From: Burkholderia pyrrocinia
Lineage (GTDB): Bacteria; Pseudomonadota; Gammaproteobacteria; Burkholderiales; Burkholderiaceae
NCBI RefSeq assembly: GCF_001028665.1
Contig: NZ_CP011503.1
Location: forward strand, 3,410,001 to 3,474,000
Reading direction: 5' to 3'
DNA: 64,000 bases
The translations under genes and the position numbers were made by a program. The notes below the pieces were generated by a model. The model worked only from the letters and a program-made list of their open reading frames with translations. It had not been told where the DNA came from and searched no databases. Numbering within the stretch: the first letter of the stretch is position 1; the number at the start of each line of letters is the position of its first letter. This document shows, in pieces, positions 18,211 through 26,340 of this stretch.

Positions 18211-18690
18211 TTACGCGTCGCTCGGGCCGGGCTGCGCGTCCGGCGCCGTGCGCGAGCGTTGCCGCTTGATGTCGCGGCCCACCGCGAGCCGCCGCATGTA
18301 CTTGAACGTACCGAGCGCCTTCGCGACGAAGTTGCCGTCGCTGTCGCGCACTTCGCCTTCGCAGTAGGCCATCGTCGTCGAGCGATGCATCACGCGCCCG
18401 TACGCGCGCAACTCGCCGCGACCCGGCTGCATGAAGTTCACCTTCATCTCGACCGTGACGACGCCGACGCCGTCGTCGGTCAGGCTGCGCGCCGCCATCG
18501 CGAGCGCGATGTCCGCGAGCGTCATTGTCACGCCGCCGTGCGCGATGCTCCACGTGTTCATGTGCCGCTCTTCGAGCGGCAACACGATCTCGCTCGCGCC
18601 GTCCTTCGCGGACACGAGCTGCACGCCGAGCAGGTCGACGAACGGGCTTTCGATCGACGGGCCGTCCGTCGGGGATGCCGCGTCGCTCAT
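18211..18690 (-). CDS. PaaI-type hotdog-fold thioesterase
   Basis: A 159-residue acyl-CoA thioesterase. The active-site helix is seen in WSIAHGGVTMTLADIALAMA (HGG then Asp). VTVEMKVNFMQPGRG is the typical strand after it. The substrate is unknown. The start codon overlaps the stop of the upstream Dabb gene in an ATGA arrangement, so the two are translationally coupled. Confidence 0.87.
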   Translation of the reverse strand: MSDAASPTDGPSIESPFVDLLGVQLVSAKDGASEIVLPLEERHMNTWSIAHGGVTMTLADIALAMAARSLTDDGVGVVTVEMKVNFMQPGRGELRAYGRVMHRSTTMAYCEGEVRDSDGNFVAKALGTFKYMRRLAVGRDIKRQRSRTAPDAQPGPSDA

Positions 18691-19001
18691 CGTGCGCTGT
18701 CGACGATGTAGTCGACGCACTCGCGCGATTCGGCCACCGCGACGACGAATTTCTTCACTTCCTGGTGAACCGGGTGCACCTGGTACGCGTCGAGCGCGGC
18801 CTTGTCCGTGAAATCGGACACGAGCACGATGTCGGAGGTCGCATCGAGGCCGGGCGTCGCCACGCCGACGTCGATCTGCAGGATGCCCGGCACGAGGTCG
18901 CGGCAGCCTTCGAGCTTTTCCTTCAGTTTCAGCGCGTTCTGCGCGCGCGTCGCGCCTTCCGCCGATTCCTTCAACTTCCACATGACAATATGTCTGATCA
19001 C
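18687..19001 (-). CDS. Dabb (stress-responsive A/B barrel) domain protein
   Basis: A 104-residue ferredoxin-like dimeric-barrel protein. The opening IRHIVMWKLKE and later VSDFTDKAALDAYQVHPVHQ are typical of Dabb. The start is GTG at 19001; an internal ATG is six codons later. Its role is unknown. It forms a two-gene unit with the thioesterase. It is the last native gene before the foreign island. Confidence 0.85.
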   Translation of the reverse strand: MIRHIVMWKLKESAEGATRAQNALKLKEKLEGCRDLVPGILQIDVGVATPGLDATSDIVLVSDFTDKAALDAYQVHPVHQEVKKFVVAVAESRECVDYIVDSAR

Positions 19002-19047
19002 TTCGGTTGCTCCTGTTCGTGTTGGTTCGGCGATTCGCCTGTAACCC

Positions 19048-20397
19048 TTGCCAGTTGGGCTTTCTACGCCCTTCCGCCGTTCGCTCGCGTTCGTCAGAGA
19101 TCGCGCCGGGCCGGGAAAAAAGCGGGTAACAAAGCGGGCGTCATTTCAATCTTCCAACGACGATACCCGCTTTTTCACCGCACCACTTACCGACGTCAAG
19201 ATCCGACAAGCGAAGGCAGGCGACAAGCCTACCAAACTTGCCGACGGCAATGGACTGTATCTGTTGGTGAATCCGTCCGGCTCGAAGCTCTGGCGATACC
19301 GATACAGGATTGCCGGGAAGGAGAATCTGTTCGCGATCGGCGAATGCCCCGCCATCAGCCTTCAAGACGCACCCGCGGCACGCGACGATGCCCGTGCGCT
19401 CGTCAAGAAGGGACTGCACCCGTCTCACGCGCGGCAGGAAGTGCTGTCCGCGCGCATCAACGAAGGCAAAGCAACTTTCCGCGTCGTCAGCGACGAGTGG
19501 CTGGAGAAGAAGCGGAAGACTTGGACCGAGCGGCACTTTGGCGAGATTCTGCGCATGCTCGAAGCCGATGCGTATCCGTACATCGGGAACCGCCCCATGC
19601 GCTCTGTTACCGCGCACGACGTGCTTGCTTTGATGCGTCGGGTCGAAGAGCGTGGCTCCCCTGCCGTAGCGATCAAACTGCGCCAGTACGTGTCCAACGT
19701 GTTCCAGTATGCGGTAATCACACTGCGAGCCGATACAGATCCCGCATCGGTATTGCGTGGATCGGTCGTAAAACCACCGACTGAGAACGCACGTGCGCTG
19801 AGTCGCGACGAGCTGAATGCGATATTCCGGCAGCTCCCAACCTACAAGAGCAAGCGAACCGTGATCGCGATACGGTTACTGATGATGCTCTTTCCCCGCA
19901 CGATCGAGCTTTGTCGGGCGCGATGGGAAGAGATTGATCTGGGTGCTGCTGAATGGAAGGTCCCGGCGGAGAAGATCAAGTCTCGGCGGCTACACATCGT
20001 TCCGTTGCCTCGACAAGCATTGAGCCTGCTGCGCGAGTTGCAGGAGATGTATGGTAATCGCGGCTACGTCCTGCCGATCCTTCACCGCAACCGGAAGCTA
20101 CCCCATATGAGTCGAGCGACGATCAACAGAGCGATCGACTATATGGTCCCTGATAACCCTCAACCGATTACGGGTCACGACTTTCGAGCAACCGCGTCCA
20201 CACAGCTTCACGAAATGGGTTGGAAAGACGAAGTTGTTGAAATGCAGCTTTCACACAAGGACAAGGACAAGACGCGCTCGACATACAATCACGCGAAATA
20301 TCTGCCGGATCGCCGAGAAATGATGCAAGTTTGGGCGACTTGCTTACTCAGCTCGAAACAGAGGCATTGGCCGGCGCGGCACTCAACGGGACTATAG
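19048..20397 (+). CDS. P4-type tyrosine recombinase (integrase), start uncertain
   Basis: The family homology begins at about 19186 with LTDVKIRQAKAGDKPTKL (DUF4102 arm-binding domain) and runs for about 400 residues to 20397. Catalytic residues are present: Arg in PRTIELCRARW, HDFR (His-x-x-Arg), LSH and Tyr in YNHAKY. Relatives begin with an ATG where this gene has GCA at 19180. The frame is open upstream through the palindromic element to a TTG at 19048, with no ATG. Translation may use that TTG or another weak start, or expression may be impaired. It probably moved the island. Confidence 0.85.
   Translation: MPVGLSTPFRRSLAFVRDRAGPGKKRVTKRASFQSSNDDTRFFTAPLTDVKIRQAKAGDKPTKLADGNGLYLLVNPSGSKLWRYRYRIAGKENLFAIGECPAISLQDAPAARDDARALVKKGLHPSHARQEVLSARINEGKATFRVVSDEWLEKKRKTWTERHFGEILRMLEADAYPYIGNRPMRSVTAHDVLALMRRVEERGSPAVAIKLRQYVSNVFQYAVITLRADTDPASVLRGSVVKPPTENARALSRDELNAIFRQLPTYKSKRTVIAIRLLMMLFPRTIELCRARWEEIDLGAAEWKVPAEKIKSRRLHIVPLPRQALSLLRELQEMYGNRGYVLPILHRNRKLPHMSRATINRAIDYMVPDNPQPITGHDFRATASTQLHEMGWKDEVVEMQLSHKDKDKTRSTYNHAKYLPDRREMMQVWATCLLSSKQRHWPARHSTGL
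19117..19175. repeat. Palindromic boundary element, left copy
   Basis: Perfect 12-bp inverted arms (AAAAAGCGGGTA at 19117-19128 and TACCCGCTTTTT at 19164-19175) are separated by 35 bp. The 24 bases at 19158-19181 match 28031-28054 at 22 positions. It overlaps the extreme 5' end of the integrase frame. Confidence 0.8.
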
Positions 20398-20400
20398 ACA

Positions 20401-20592
20401 ATGCCCGATGATGCAGCAGTACCTCCGCCTTATGTGACAGGGCCTCACGACGGAAGTTACGCCAACGCCTACGCTGAAATGCACGAATTGGGTGCTTGCA
20501 GCCATGACGCCCACGTCTCTTTGTATTCGATTACGCTTGTGGGCAAGAGCCTGATAGCCCTCGATTACAATGCAAGCGTCGGTGAGCCATAG
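20401..20592 (+). CDS. Possible 63-residue hypothetical protein
   Basis: The ATG lies 3 bp after the integrase stop. It encodes a short protein with no recognised family, ending in ALDYNASVGEP. Its last 28 bp overlap the 3' end of the convergent TadG-like gene. The ribosome site is weak. It may be spurious. Confidence 0.3.
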   Translation: MPDDAAVPPPYVTGPHDGSYANAYAEMHELGACSHDAHVSLYSITLVGKSLIALDYNASVGEP

Positions 20593-21632
20593 ACACCATA
20601 ATTCGGCCCGCTCCCGCTGACGGCGGCCTTCGACCTGTAGCCCGCGACGAAATGGCCGAGGATATATTTACCGCTGCCGCCAACAGAAGCGTCGATTTGA
20701 AACGCGGCGAACGCGACAATAGGTACGTAAGACTTTGTCGCGCTTTGCGCCACTACAGGCAATACCACGGTCGCACCAACGGGGACCGAATTGTAGAGAG
20801 CGGTCTTTGTACCGGGAGCGAGGTAGATGCTGTCGCCGATGCTCAGCGGTTCCGAGTTTCCCGTTTCCATTAGGCCGGCCAAGGTCGGCACATCGTTGGC
20901 ATTGGTCGTGAATGACGTCCATGTACCCGCAATGCACGACGCGCCATACAATTGCCCGTTGGTTATCAGAAGCTCATAGGGACTGCCGGTCAGCGGGTTC
21001 ACAAGCGGCTGGTTTGTCGCCGAGTTCCAGTACAGGCCGTACACGCACTGATCCACTGCAACGGGAAACACGCCCCCGGCGCCTATCGTGGCTGGCGATG
21101 TAACAACAGCCACGGCAGTCGCACTCCCGGACGCGCCGGGGATACCTAGCAGGCGCCCCAGAAGCAACGGAATCTGGCCGCCATTAACGTTCGCCGTACG
21201 AGAGATGGTGACTTGCACACCTGGCGCATCGTAAGTGCCTGGCGTAATCGCTGTTGACTGCATTCCATACGGGCTTCGTGTCAAATTCCAGTAGCCTGTG
21301 GTTATGGTCCCCGTTGACAGTGCTGCCCCAGCAGCCCGATTAAGCGCAACAGCATTATTGGCGGCGGCCGCAGCTTGCGACCAATTCAGCGCTGTTCCAC
21401 CTGCAGAGGTCAGTTTGGCTGCGCCAGCCAGCGCGGCCGCATCCGCAGCGTTCTGCAACTCATTTTTGACAACAGAGATCCAGGCGATATCGATCGCCAG
21501 GGCGCCAAATGATAGAAGCGGTATGAGGAACAGAAGGAAGAAAAGCGCAACCGAGCCGTGTTGCGGCTGGCCTGTCCCAGGGCGTCGGGCAATAGAAATT
21601 GCTCTTCGGTGTCGCGATGCAGTACGTCGCAT
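20565..21632 (-). CDS. TadG-like pseudopilin-assembly protein (paralog 1)
   Basis: A 355-residue membrane-anchored protein. A basic leader of about 30 residues precedes one hydrophobic segment (FFLLFLIPLLSFGALAIDIA). This is followed at once by the TadG/TadE-type motif VVKNELQNAADAAALAGA. The rest is probably periplasmic and ends with GGSGKYILGHFVAGY. In Tad pilus systems such proteins are membrane-anchored assembly components or minor pseudopilins. The ATG at 21632 has GAGGA 9 nt upstream; longer starts at 21692 and 21737 lack this. It shares landmarks with the paralog at 22811-24019. Confidence 0.8.
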   Translation of the reverse strand: MRRTASRHRRAISIARRPGTGQPQHGSVALFFLLFLIPLLSFGALAIDIAWISVVKNELQNAADAAALAGAAKLTSAGGTALNWSQAAAAANNAVALNRAAGAALSTGTITTGYWNLTRSPYGMQSTAITPGTYDAPGVQVTISRTANVNGGQIPLLLGRLLGIPGASGSATAVAVVTSPATIGAGGVFPVAVDQCVYGLYWNSATNQPLVNPLTGSPYELLITNGQLYGASCIAGTWTSFTTNANDVPTLAGLMETGNSEPLSIGDSIYLAPGTKTALYNSVPVGATVVLPVVAQSATKSYVPIVAFAAFQIDASVGGSGKYILGHFVAGYRSKAAVSGSGPNYGVYGSPTLAL

Positions 21633-22031
21633 ATGTCGCAATCCTCGTCCAATTCCGTTGTGAGTCAGCAGTACATTCGCCCCATCTGACATGCTGCCAA
21701 ATAGAAAGCCATGGCGCACCTTAAGGCAGCTCGACACGTGACCGGGGAGGCTCGCTTCACATGCCTCTTGGCAAGCGTACCCTGAATATTGTCTAGTCCT
21801 CGAAAGACGCGCACAATCCGTGCGTCGATTGTCCGCTATCTTATGACCTGATCGAAACCCAGTCTTGCGAGCAGACGGCTAGGCCGAGCGAAGCTGGTGC
21901 CGCCGATCTAGAGCAACTGGTGCCAAGGCACGCTCCATGGTTACCCTTCACAACCGCCGGTCAACTCGACCACCAAAGCAACTTTCCCGGGCACATGGGC
22001 ACACTTAGTGGCCAGGCCCGACACCGCAATA
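21633..22031. other. Intergenic region upstream of TadG-like paralog 1
   Basis: About 400 bp of mixed composition. The octamer CTGGTGCC occurs twice near 21895-21920. I see no supported gene or clear promoter. Confidence 0.35.
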
Positions 22032-22271
22032 TCAAGGAACCCAATATTGCAGCTTCGAGACCACGACAAGCAGTTCATCAGCACGATCTCGGAGCTTCAG
22101 GTGGTTGTAGCGTTCGGCCATAACGCGAATCGACTGAAGTCTCACGCGCCAATATACTGGATCGCCGATGACCGTCCCGAGCGGAAACTCGTCACGTTTC
22201 TCAGAAAGGGTTTGAAGGGCGCATGTCACATGCGCCAGTTCGTGTTCAATCGTTACGTAGCGATCATCCAT
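22032..22271 (-). CDS. Small hypothetical protein, 79 residues
   Basis: The ATG at 22271 has AGGGG about 6 nt upstream. The protein is charged and mostly helical in appearance: YVTIEHELAHVTCALQTL, then YWRVRLQSIRVMAERYNHL, then RADELLVVVSKLQ. No signal peptide or membrane segment is visible, and I do not recognise the family. A plus-strand frame covers the same bases but looks less protein-like. It lies between the two TadG-like genes, on their strand. Confidence 0.5.
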   Translation of the reverse strand: MDDRYVTIEHELAHVTCALQTLSEKRDEFPLGTVIGDPVYWRVRLQSIRVMAERYNHLKLRDRADELLVVVSKLQYWVP

Positions 22272-22419
22272 GCTTACCCCTGTTCGTTCTTTTGATGATT
22301 TCCCGGTGCAGTTCAAAGGTTGACCGGGACATTCAATAACGTGGGTCAAAATTCGATGAAAACTACAGATTCAAGTCGATTACTATTCTAGGTGAACGTC
22401 AGCAGATTTATTTATAGAC

Positions 22420-22462
22420 AAAAAGAGAGCCGTGCCCGGCACCCTCCCCCGGGACACGGCTC
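22420..22462 (-). terminator. Terminator of the TadE-TadG operon
   Basis: The outer stem GAGCCGTG (22427-22434) pairs with CACGGCTC (22455-22462), and an inner CCCGG pairs with CCGGG. On the minus strand it is followed by TCTCTTTTTG. It lies just past the small membrane protein gene. Confidence 0.82.
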
Positions 22463-22503
22463 AACACGGGAATCCATTGATCCCGCGGGCCAACTGTGCA
22501 ACC

Positions 22504-22791
22504 TTACGAGACGATAAGTTCACAATTCCGCGCGCTCGAAACGTAGTACATCATTGACGTACCATGCGCTCTCAACGTCGGCACCCGAAGCACAGCATCG
22601 GAACGCTCGGGACGCTTATCGGACTTTTCAAGGCTTCCTCTACGTATGGCAAGATCGGCCGCCAACAGTCCCAAATCGACAATCAGCACGATCACCAACG
22701 CCGTCACGAGTGCGGCCTTTCTGAAGCGTCGAGCCTTTTTCGAAGAGGCACAGTGAGGCAGACGCTCGGAGTCTCGCGGGCCCATCGACAT
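22504..22791 (-). CDS. Small single-pass membrane protein in the Tad-like operon
   Basis: A 95-residue protein. A basic, Ser/Lys-rich start is followed by one membrane helix at about residues 25-45 (ALVTALVIVLIVDLGLLAAD) and a charged C-terminal part. The ATG at 22791 has AAGGAGA upstream and lies 19 bp past the upstream TadG-like stop. A longer frame from 22860 would overlap that gene. No family is recognised. Its place as last gene of the operon suggests an accessory role with the pseudopilins, which is inference. Confidence 0.62.
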   Translation of the reverse strand: MSMGPRDSERLPHCASSKKARRFRKAALVTALVIVLIVDLGLLAADLAIRRGSLEKSDKRPERSDAVLRVPTLRAHGTSMMYYVSSARNCELIVS

Positions 22792-22810
22792 GTCTTGGGT
22801 CTCCTTCAGT

Positions 22811-24019
22811 TCATTCGACCAGCCGTGCAGGCGTAAGCGCTCCATAGTAAGGCCCGACACCGCCCGCTCCTGATGTCTGGCATTTGTCCGGATTGTTGCT
22901 CATCTCCATTTGAATGTATTTCCCGCTTCCGCCGACTGCTTGGTCAATGTGCACACACGCAAATGCAAGGATCCGCTCGTAGGACTTTGTCGTGAGATCC
23001 TGAACAATCGGGACCATTACATATTCGCAAGCTTTATTGCCGGCCGCGCTACAGTCGTTGACGGACGTATACAGCGTCGTCTTCGTGCCGGGCTGGATAT
23101 AGGTGCATGTTGCGTCTGGTGTCGAGCAAACACCACTTGGCGATCCAATTGATGCTGGATCCGGATTACCGTTGGATATCAAGTTGCGCACGGTCGGCAC
23201 ATCGTTGGCGGTTGTATCGAAAGTCGTCCATTGACCCGCCTCGCAGGGGCCAGCATGGTAGGACGAGGTCACATAAAAGGTGTACGGTTGTCCGACCGTT
23301 TGGTTTGGCTGCCCCGAGCCAGGTGGCGTCGTGGATGTTGCAACTTTGGGTTTTCCGTTCGTCGAATCCCAGTACTGGTCATACATGCATTTCGTCAGTG
23401 CAACCGGGAATAATGCACCGGAGCCAACGTTTCCGGGGTCCGAAATGACCGCGACAGCCACGGCGTTCTCGGGTACAGACTGGAAACCCCAAAGCCTCGC
23501 CAGAAAAGAAGGAACGCCGCCGCCATTCTTCGCTCCAGAGCGACTGACAACCACCTGCACTGCAGGCTTGCCGACGGCCGGCGAAGGCGGCATCGAGGTT
23601 TGAAGGCCCTTGACGTTACCAGTAACGTCCCAGTAACCGTACGAGACGTCGGACGTATATCCCGTCAGCGTTTTGTTCGACGACTTGTTTAACGAGACAC
23701 CCTGCACGGTCTGCGCTTGGGCCGTTGCCCAATCCGGAGCCGTGGCTTTTGGATTACCGCATTGCGCCCGCGGGTAGAGACATGGCGCACCAGCCAGCGC
23801 AGCAGCATCGGCTGCGTTCTGAAGTTCATTCCGGACAACAAAGAGGTAACCGACATCGATTGCGAGGGCAGCAAAACCGAGCAGTATCGACATCAAGAAA
23901 GCGACGGTTATCGCTACCGCACCTCTCTGGTTTCGACGGCTCTTCAAAGCGCAGCGGGCGTACATCGTCTTTCGGGACGAGCAAGGTACCTGTACACGAT
24001 GTGAGTGAGTGCGATCCAT
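22811..24019 (-). CDS. TadG-like pseudopilin-assembly protein (paralog 2)
   Basis: A 402-residue protein. A basic leader (about residues 1-32) is followed by a membrane segment (AVAITVAFLMSILLGFAALA), then VVRNELQNAADAAALAGA, the TadG-type signature. The long periplasmic part has about ten Cys, several more than paralog 1, and ends with AVGGSGKYIQMEM and a short variable tail. It shares FPVAL.KCMYDQYWDS and TKSYERILAFA with paralog 1. The ATG at 24019 has GAGGAG upstream and lies 10 bp past tadE. Confidence 0.85.
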   Translation of the reverse strand: MDRTHSHRVQVPCSSRKTMYARCALKSRRNQRGAVAITVAFLMSILLGFAALAIDVGYLFVVRNELQNAADAAALAGAPCLYPRAQCGNPKATAPDWATAQAQTVQGVSLNKSSNKTLTGYTSDVSYGYWDVTGNVKGLQTSMPPSPAVGKPAVQVVVSRSGAKNGGGVPSFLARLWGFQSVPENAVAVAVISDPGNVGSGALFPVALTKCMYDQYWDSTNGKPKVATSTTPPGSGQPNQTVGQPYTFYVTSSYHAGPCEAGQWTTFDTTANDVPTVRNLISNGNPDPASIGSPSGVCSTPDATCTYIQPGTKTTLYTSVNDCSAAGNKACEYVMVPIVQDLTTKSYERILAFACVHIDQAVGGSGKYIQMEMSNNPDKCQTSGAGGVGPYYGALTPARLVE

Positions 24020-24029
24020 GACCGGCTCC

Positions 24030-24452
24030 TCATTCGTTGTTCATGACAGTGGTAGCCGTCAAAGTCAGCAGCTTGCTTATCGGACCGATCCAGGAACCCA
24101 AAGCCAGTCCAGTAAATTTGTACGTGACCGTAACAGTGAGCGGTGTGCCAAAACTGCCACCTTGACCCGACGGAACGGAGACAGTCGGCGCTGACGTGCT
24201 GCCCAAGCTGATCAGATGGCTTTGGCAGTAGTTGAGGGCGACGTTCTGAATATCGGTTGTGGTCGCTTTGGGGGTTTTAAGAACAACCCCTGCTCGCGCA
24301 CCTTCACGGCTCGCGTTTGTGATAACGGCTTGATCGAACATTACAAGTCCGAACTCGATAATGCCGAACAGAATCAACAGCAGCAAAGGGAGAACCAATG
24401 CAAATTCAACTGCTGCAACACCCCGTTGCTTCTTCCAGTATTGTCGATTCAT
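24030..24452 (-). CDS. tadE: TadE-like minor pseudopilin
   Basis: A 140-residue protein with a short basic leader (MNRQYWKKQRG) followed directly by VAAVEFALVLPLLLLILFGI. This is the type IV-pilin-like N-terminus of TadE proteins, with Gly before the processing site and Glu at position 5 (VAAVE). NASREGARAGV is the typical next segment. Prepilin peptidase processing after the Gly is inferred. It is the first gene of a minus-strand operon with TadG paralog 2. No TadA ATPase, secretin or prepilin peptidase is present in the window. Confidence 0.87.
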   Translation of the reverse strand: MNRQYWKKQRGVAAVEFALVLPLLLLILFGIIEFGLVMFDQAVITNASREGARAGVVLKTPKATTTDIQNVALNYCQSHLISLGSTSAPTVSVPSGQGGSFGTPLTVTVTYKFTGLALGSWIGPISKLLTLTATTVMNNE

Positions 24453-24859
24453 GATTTTTCTTCCCCGCGTAGAAAAATTGGCACACTGCTCAACGCCCTC
24501 AAAATTCTTCTCCAGACAGATCAAATGACCACCAATCCGCGCAGCATTTGATGCGGTCCGTCCTTTCCGATTGGTGCGACCGCATATGCACCGACGCTGC
24601 TCATGATTCCGTCGACATCGAACGCGCAAAGGGAAGTGCTCCCTAACCCTGCGCGACACAACTTGCTTCTTCCCACATGCACGCCCCCGTACACGATCAG
24701 CGAATAAGCAAAATGCGCACCATCGGTCGCCCTCGCTTGTGGCATGAGGGTGGCCAATTACATCGTGGCGAATTAAAATGGGGCAAGATGGGTAATGTTT
24801 CAGACTTGAATCGTGGAGCGTCGATTCCGTGCCGTCCATGCGATGCGCCTACAAGCTCA
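24453..24859. other. Region upstream of tadE, no gene seen
   Basis: About 400 bp in which short frames exist on both strands but none looks like a real protein. It should hold the tadE promoter, which I could not locate with confidence. Confidence 0.35.
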
Positions 24860-25210
24860 TGCACACGGAAGACGGAAAAATTGGAGCAGATGATCCAATT
24901 CTGAAACGTCGAAGAACCCTGGGTATATGTGGCTCCTGTCGGTCGCCGAACGCTGCGACCCATGGAGAAAATGGTCTGCGCAGGCACGCATGTGATCCCG
25001 CGCCCAGCCAGAGCCATATAAAGCATAGCGTCCAGGCTGTTGCACACCATTGTCAAAGGCAGTGACGAGCCTGATGCTGTGAATATCGAATGCAGCAGCG
25101 GCCATTGATACAGCTTCCCCGTAGGAGTCCGAACTTCCTCGAAGATTCGTCCGCACCGTTCCAGGAACACCTCACCTTCGGACGTAAGACGGACGCTCCT
25201 TACGATGGAA
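24860..25210 (-). pseudogene. Decayed LysR-family regulator fragment
   Basis: A minus frame shows VRSVRLTSEGEVFLERCGRI, the end of a LysR helix-turn-helix domain. Within a few residues it jumps to pieces of the effector domain (GKLYQWPLL, then LDAMLYMALAGRGITCVPA, then TQGSSTFQ). The first 50 or so HTH residues and most of the effector domain are missing. An internal deletion plus frame damage is inferred. It was probably once the divergent regulator of the NTF2-like gene at 25358. Confidence 0.65.
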
Positions 25211-25357
25211 TCGAAACGCGGCTTGGCCCCTGGGGGATACCGGTCGCGCTTTTCCAAGCCCTGGGGCACTGAGTGACGGTATCGAACGTCAGGGTCACCA
25301 TCATTTCGCCAATTGACCGCGCGGAGCCAGCGCGCCGGTTCTATCAGGAGAGGATTC

Positions 25358-25774
25358 ATTAACACTACTGAACATCTCGACGCTTACCTCGAAGCCATGG
25401 GCAGGCGCGACGTCGAAGGGATCAAGGCCCACCTGGCAGATAACGTCATCCTCCGTAGCCCGATCGCTCCCGCTCCCTTCGAAGGGAAGGGGCGCGTCGC
25501 AGATGTCCTCACCCACCTTTTTGGCACTGTGGACGCCTTCGAACCGAGGTTCCTCATTCGCGAAGGTGCCGACTTTGTCGCTGTCTCCACTATCAGACTC
25601 GGCGACAAAGTCATCGATGGCGTGGACCACCTGCATCTAAACGATGAGGGCCTTGGCGACAGCGTGACCGTGGCGTGGCGCCCGCTTCCTGCGGTGGTGG
25701 CAATGCAGCAGAAACTTGCCCCGAAATTGGGTGGTAAGGCGATGATGCTGGTTCCCGTGGATCAATCTCCCTGA
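25358..25774 (+). CDS. SnoaL/NTF2-like protein with apparent ATT start
   Basis: A 138-residue protein of the nuclear-transport-factor-2-like fold. It begins (I/M)NTTEHLDAYLEAMGRRD and has GIKAHLADNVILRSPIAP, typical of SnoaL-like polyketide-cyclase relatives. A strong ribosome site, AGGAGAGG, sits just before ATT at 25358, exactly where relatives have ATG. The only alternative upstream start is a TTG at 25313 without a ribosome site. It is either a rare ATT start or a start-codon mutation. The substrate is unknown. Confidence 0.7.
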   Translation: MNTTEHLDAYLEAMGRRDVEGIKAHLADNVILRSPIAPAPFEGKGRVADVLTHLFGTVDAFEPRFLIREGADFVAVSTIRLGDKVIDGVDHLHLNDEGLGDSVTVAWRPLPAVVAMQQKLAPKLGGKAMMLVPVDQSP

Positions 25775-26340
25775 ATCACTCGCCATTGCGATCACCAGAG
25801 CGTCGGTTGTGGCGCATCCCCGGATCGGATCGCGGCGCATGCTCATGGGCGGTATCCGAACGTTCAGTGCCCGTTTCGTAGCGTTCATTCGATCCGACGG
25901 AACGACCGCCACGGGCCCCCATGTCAACTCATGCAATTCGCATGCGATGACGCCAGGCTCGCTGGCGGGCGAACGGTTGAATCCGCAACTCTGAACGGCC
26001 GTTGACCTTCACGGCGGCTGAACGACGGCTTCTTGTAGTTCAGCGGACAAGCGGGAGCCAAAAACCTGCAGGGGAGACGGGCTATCTCTCCCCGCGCCGG
26101 GAACGCTCCAGTACGTTCGCGATTGCCCGTGAAAGACAATGTGCAGATCGTACGCTGCAGCAGCGTTGACCGGATCAACTTCCGGATCAACACAGTCTTC
26201 GGCTTGGTGAAGAGCTGGCGTCGTCTGGCCATCCTGCATCGATTGCGTAGACCAGTCGTCGAAGTCGAGCAGACCGGTCGCCTTGGCTTTGCAACCAAAG
26301 ATTGGTCGATCATAGATGACGGTCGGCCACGGCTGCGATT
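25775..26340. other. Unassigned 566-bp stretch inside the island
   Basis: Short open frames occur on both strands (for example 26123-26359 plus and 26009-26416 minus), but none resembles a known protein. It may be eroded DNA between cargo modules. Confidence 0.4.

Noticed and set aside
19002..19116. A tRNA fragment as the integrase target
   Set aside because: No tRNA arms or T-loop sequence could be found at either island edge.
22008..22295. A plus-strand 95-codon frame
   Set aside because: It covers the 79-residue minus-strand frame, which has a better ribosome site and a more protein-like sequence.
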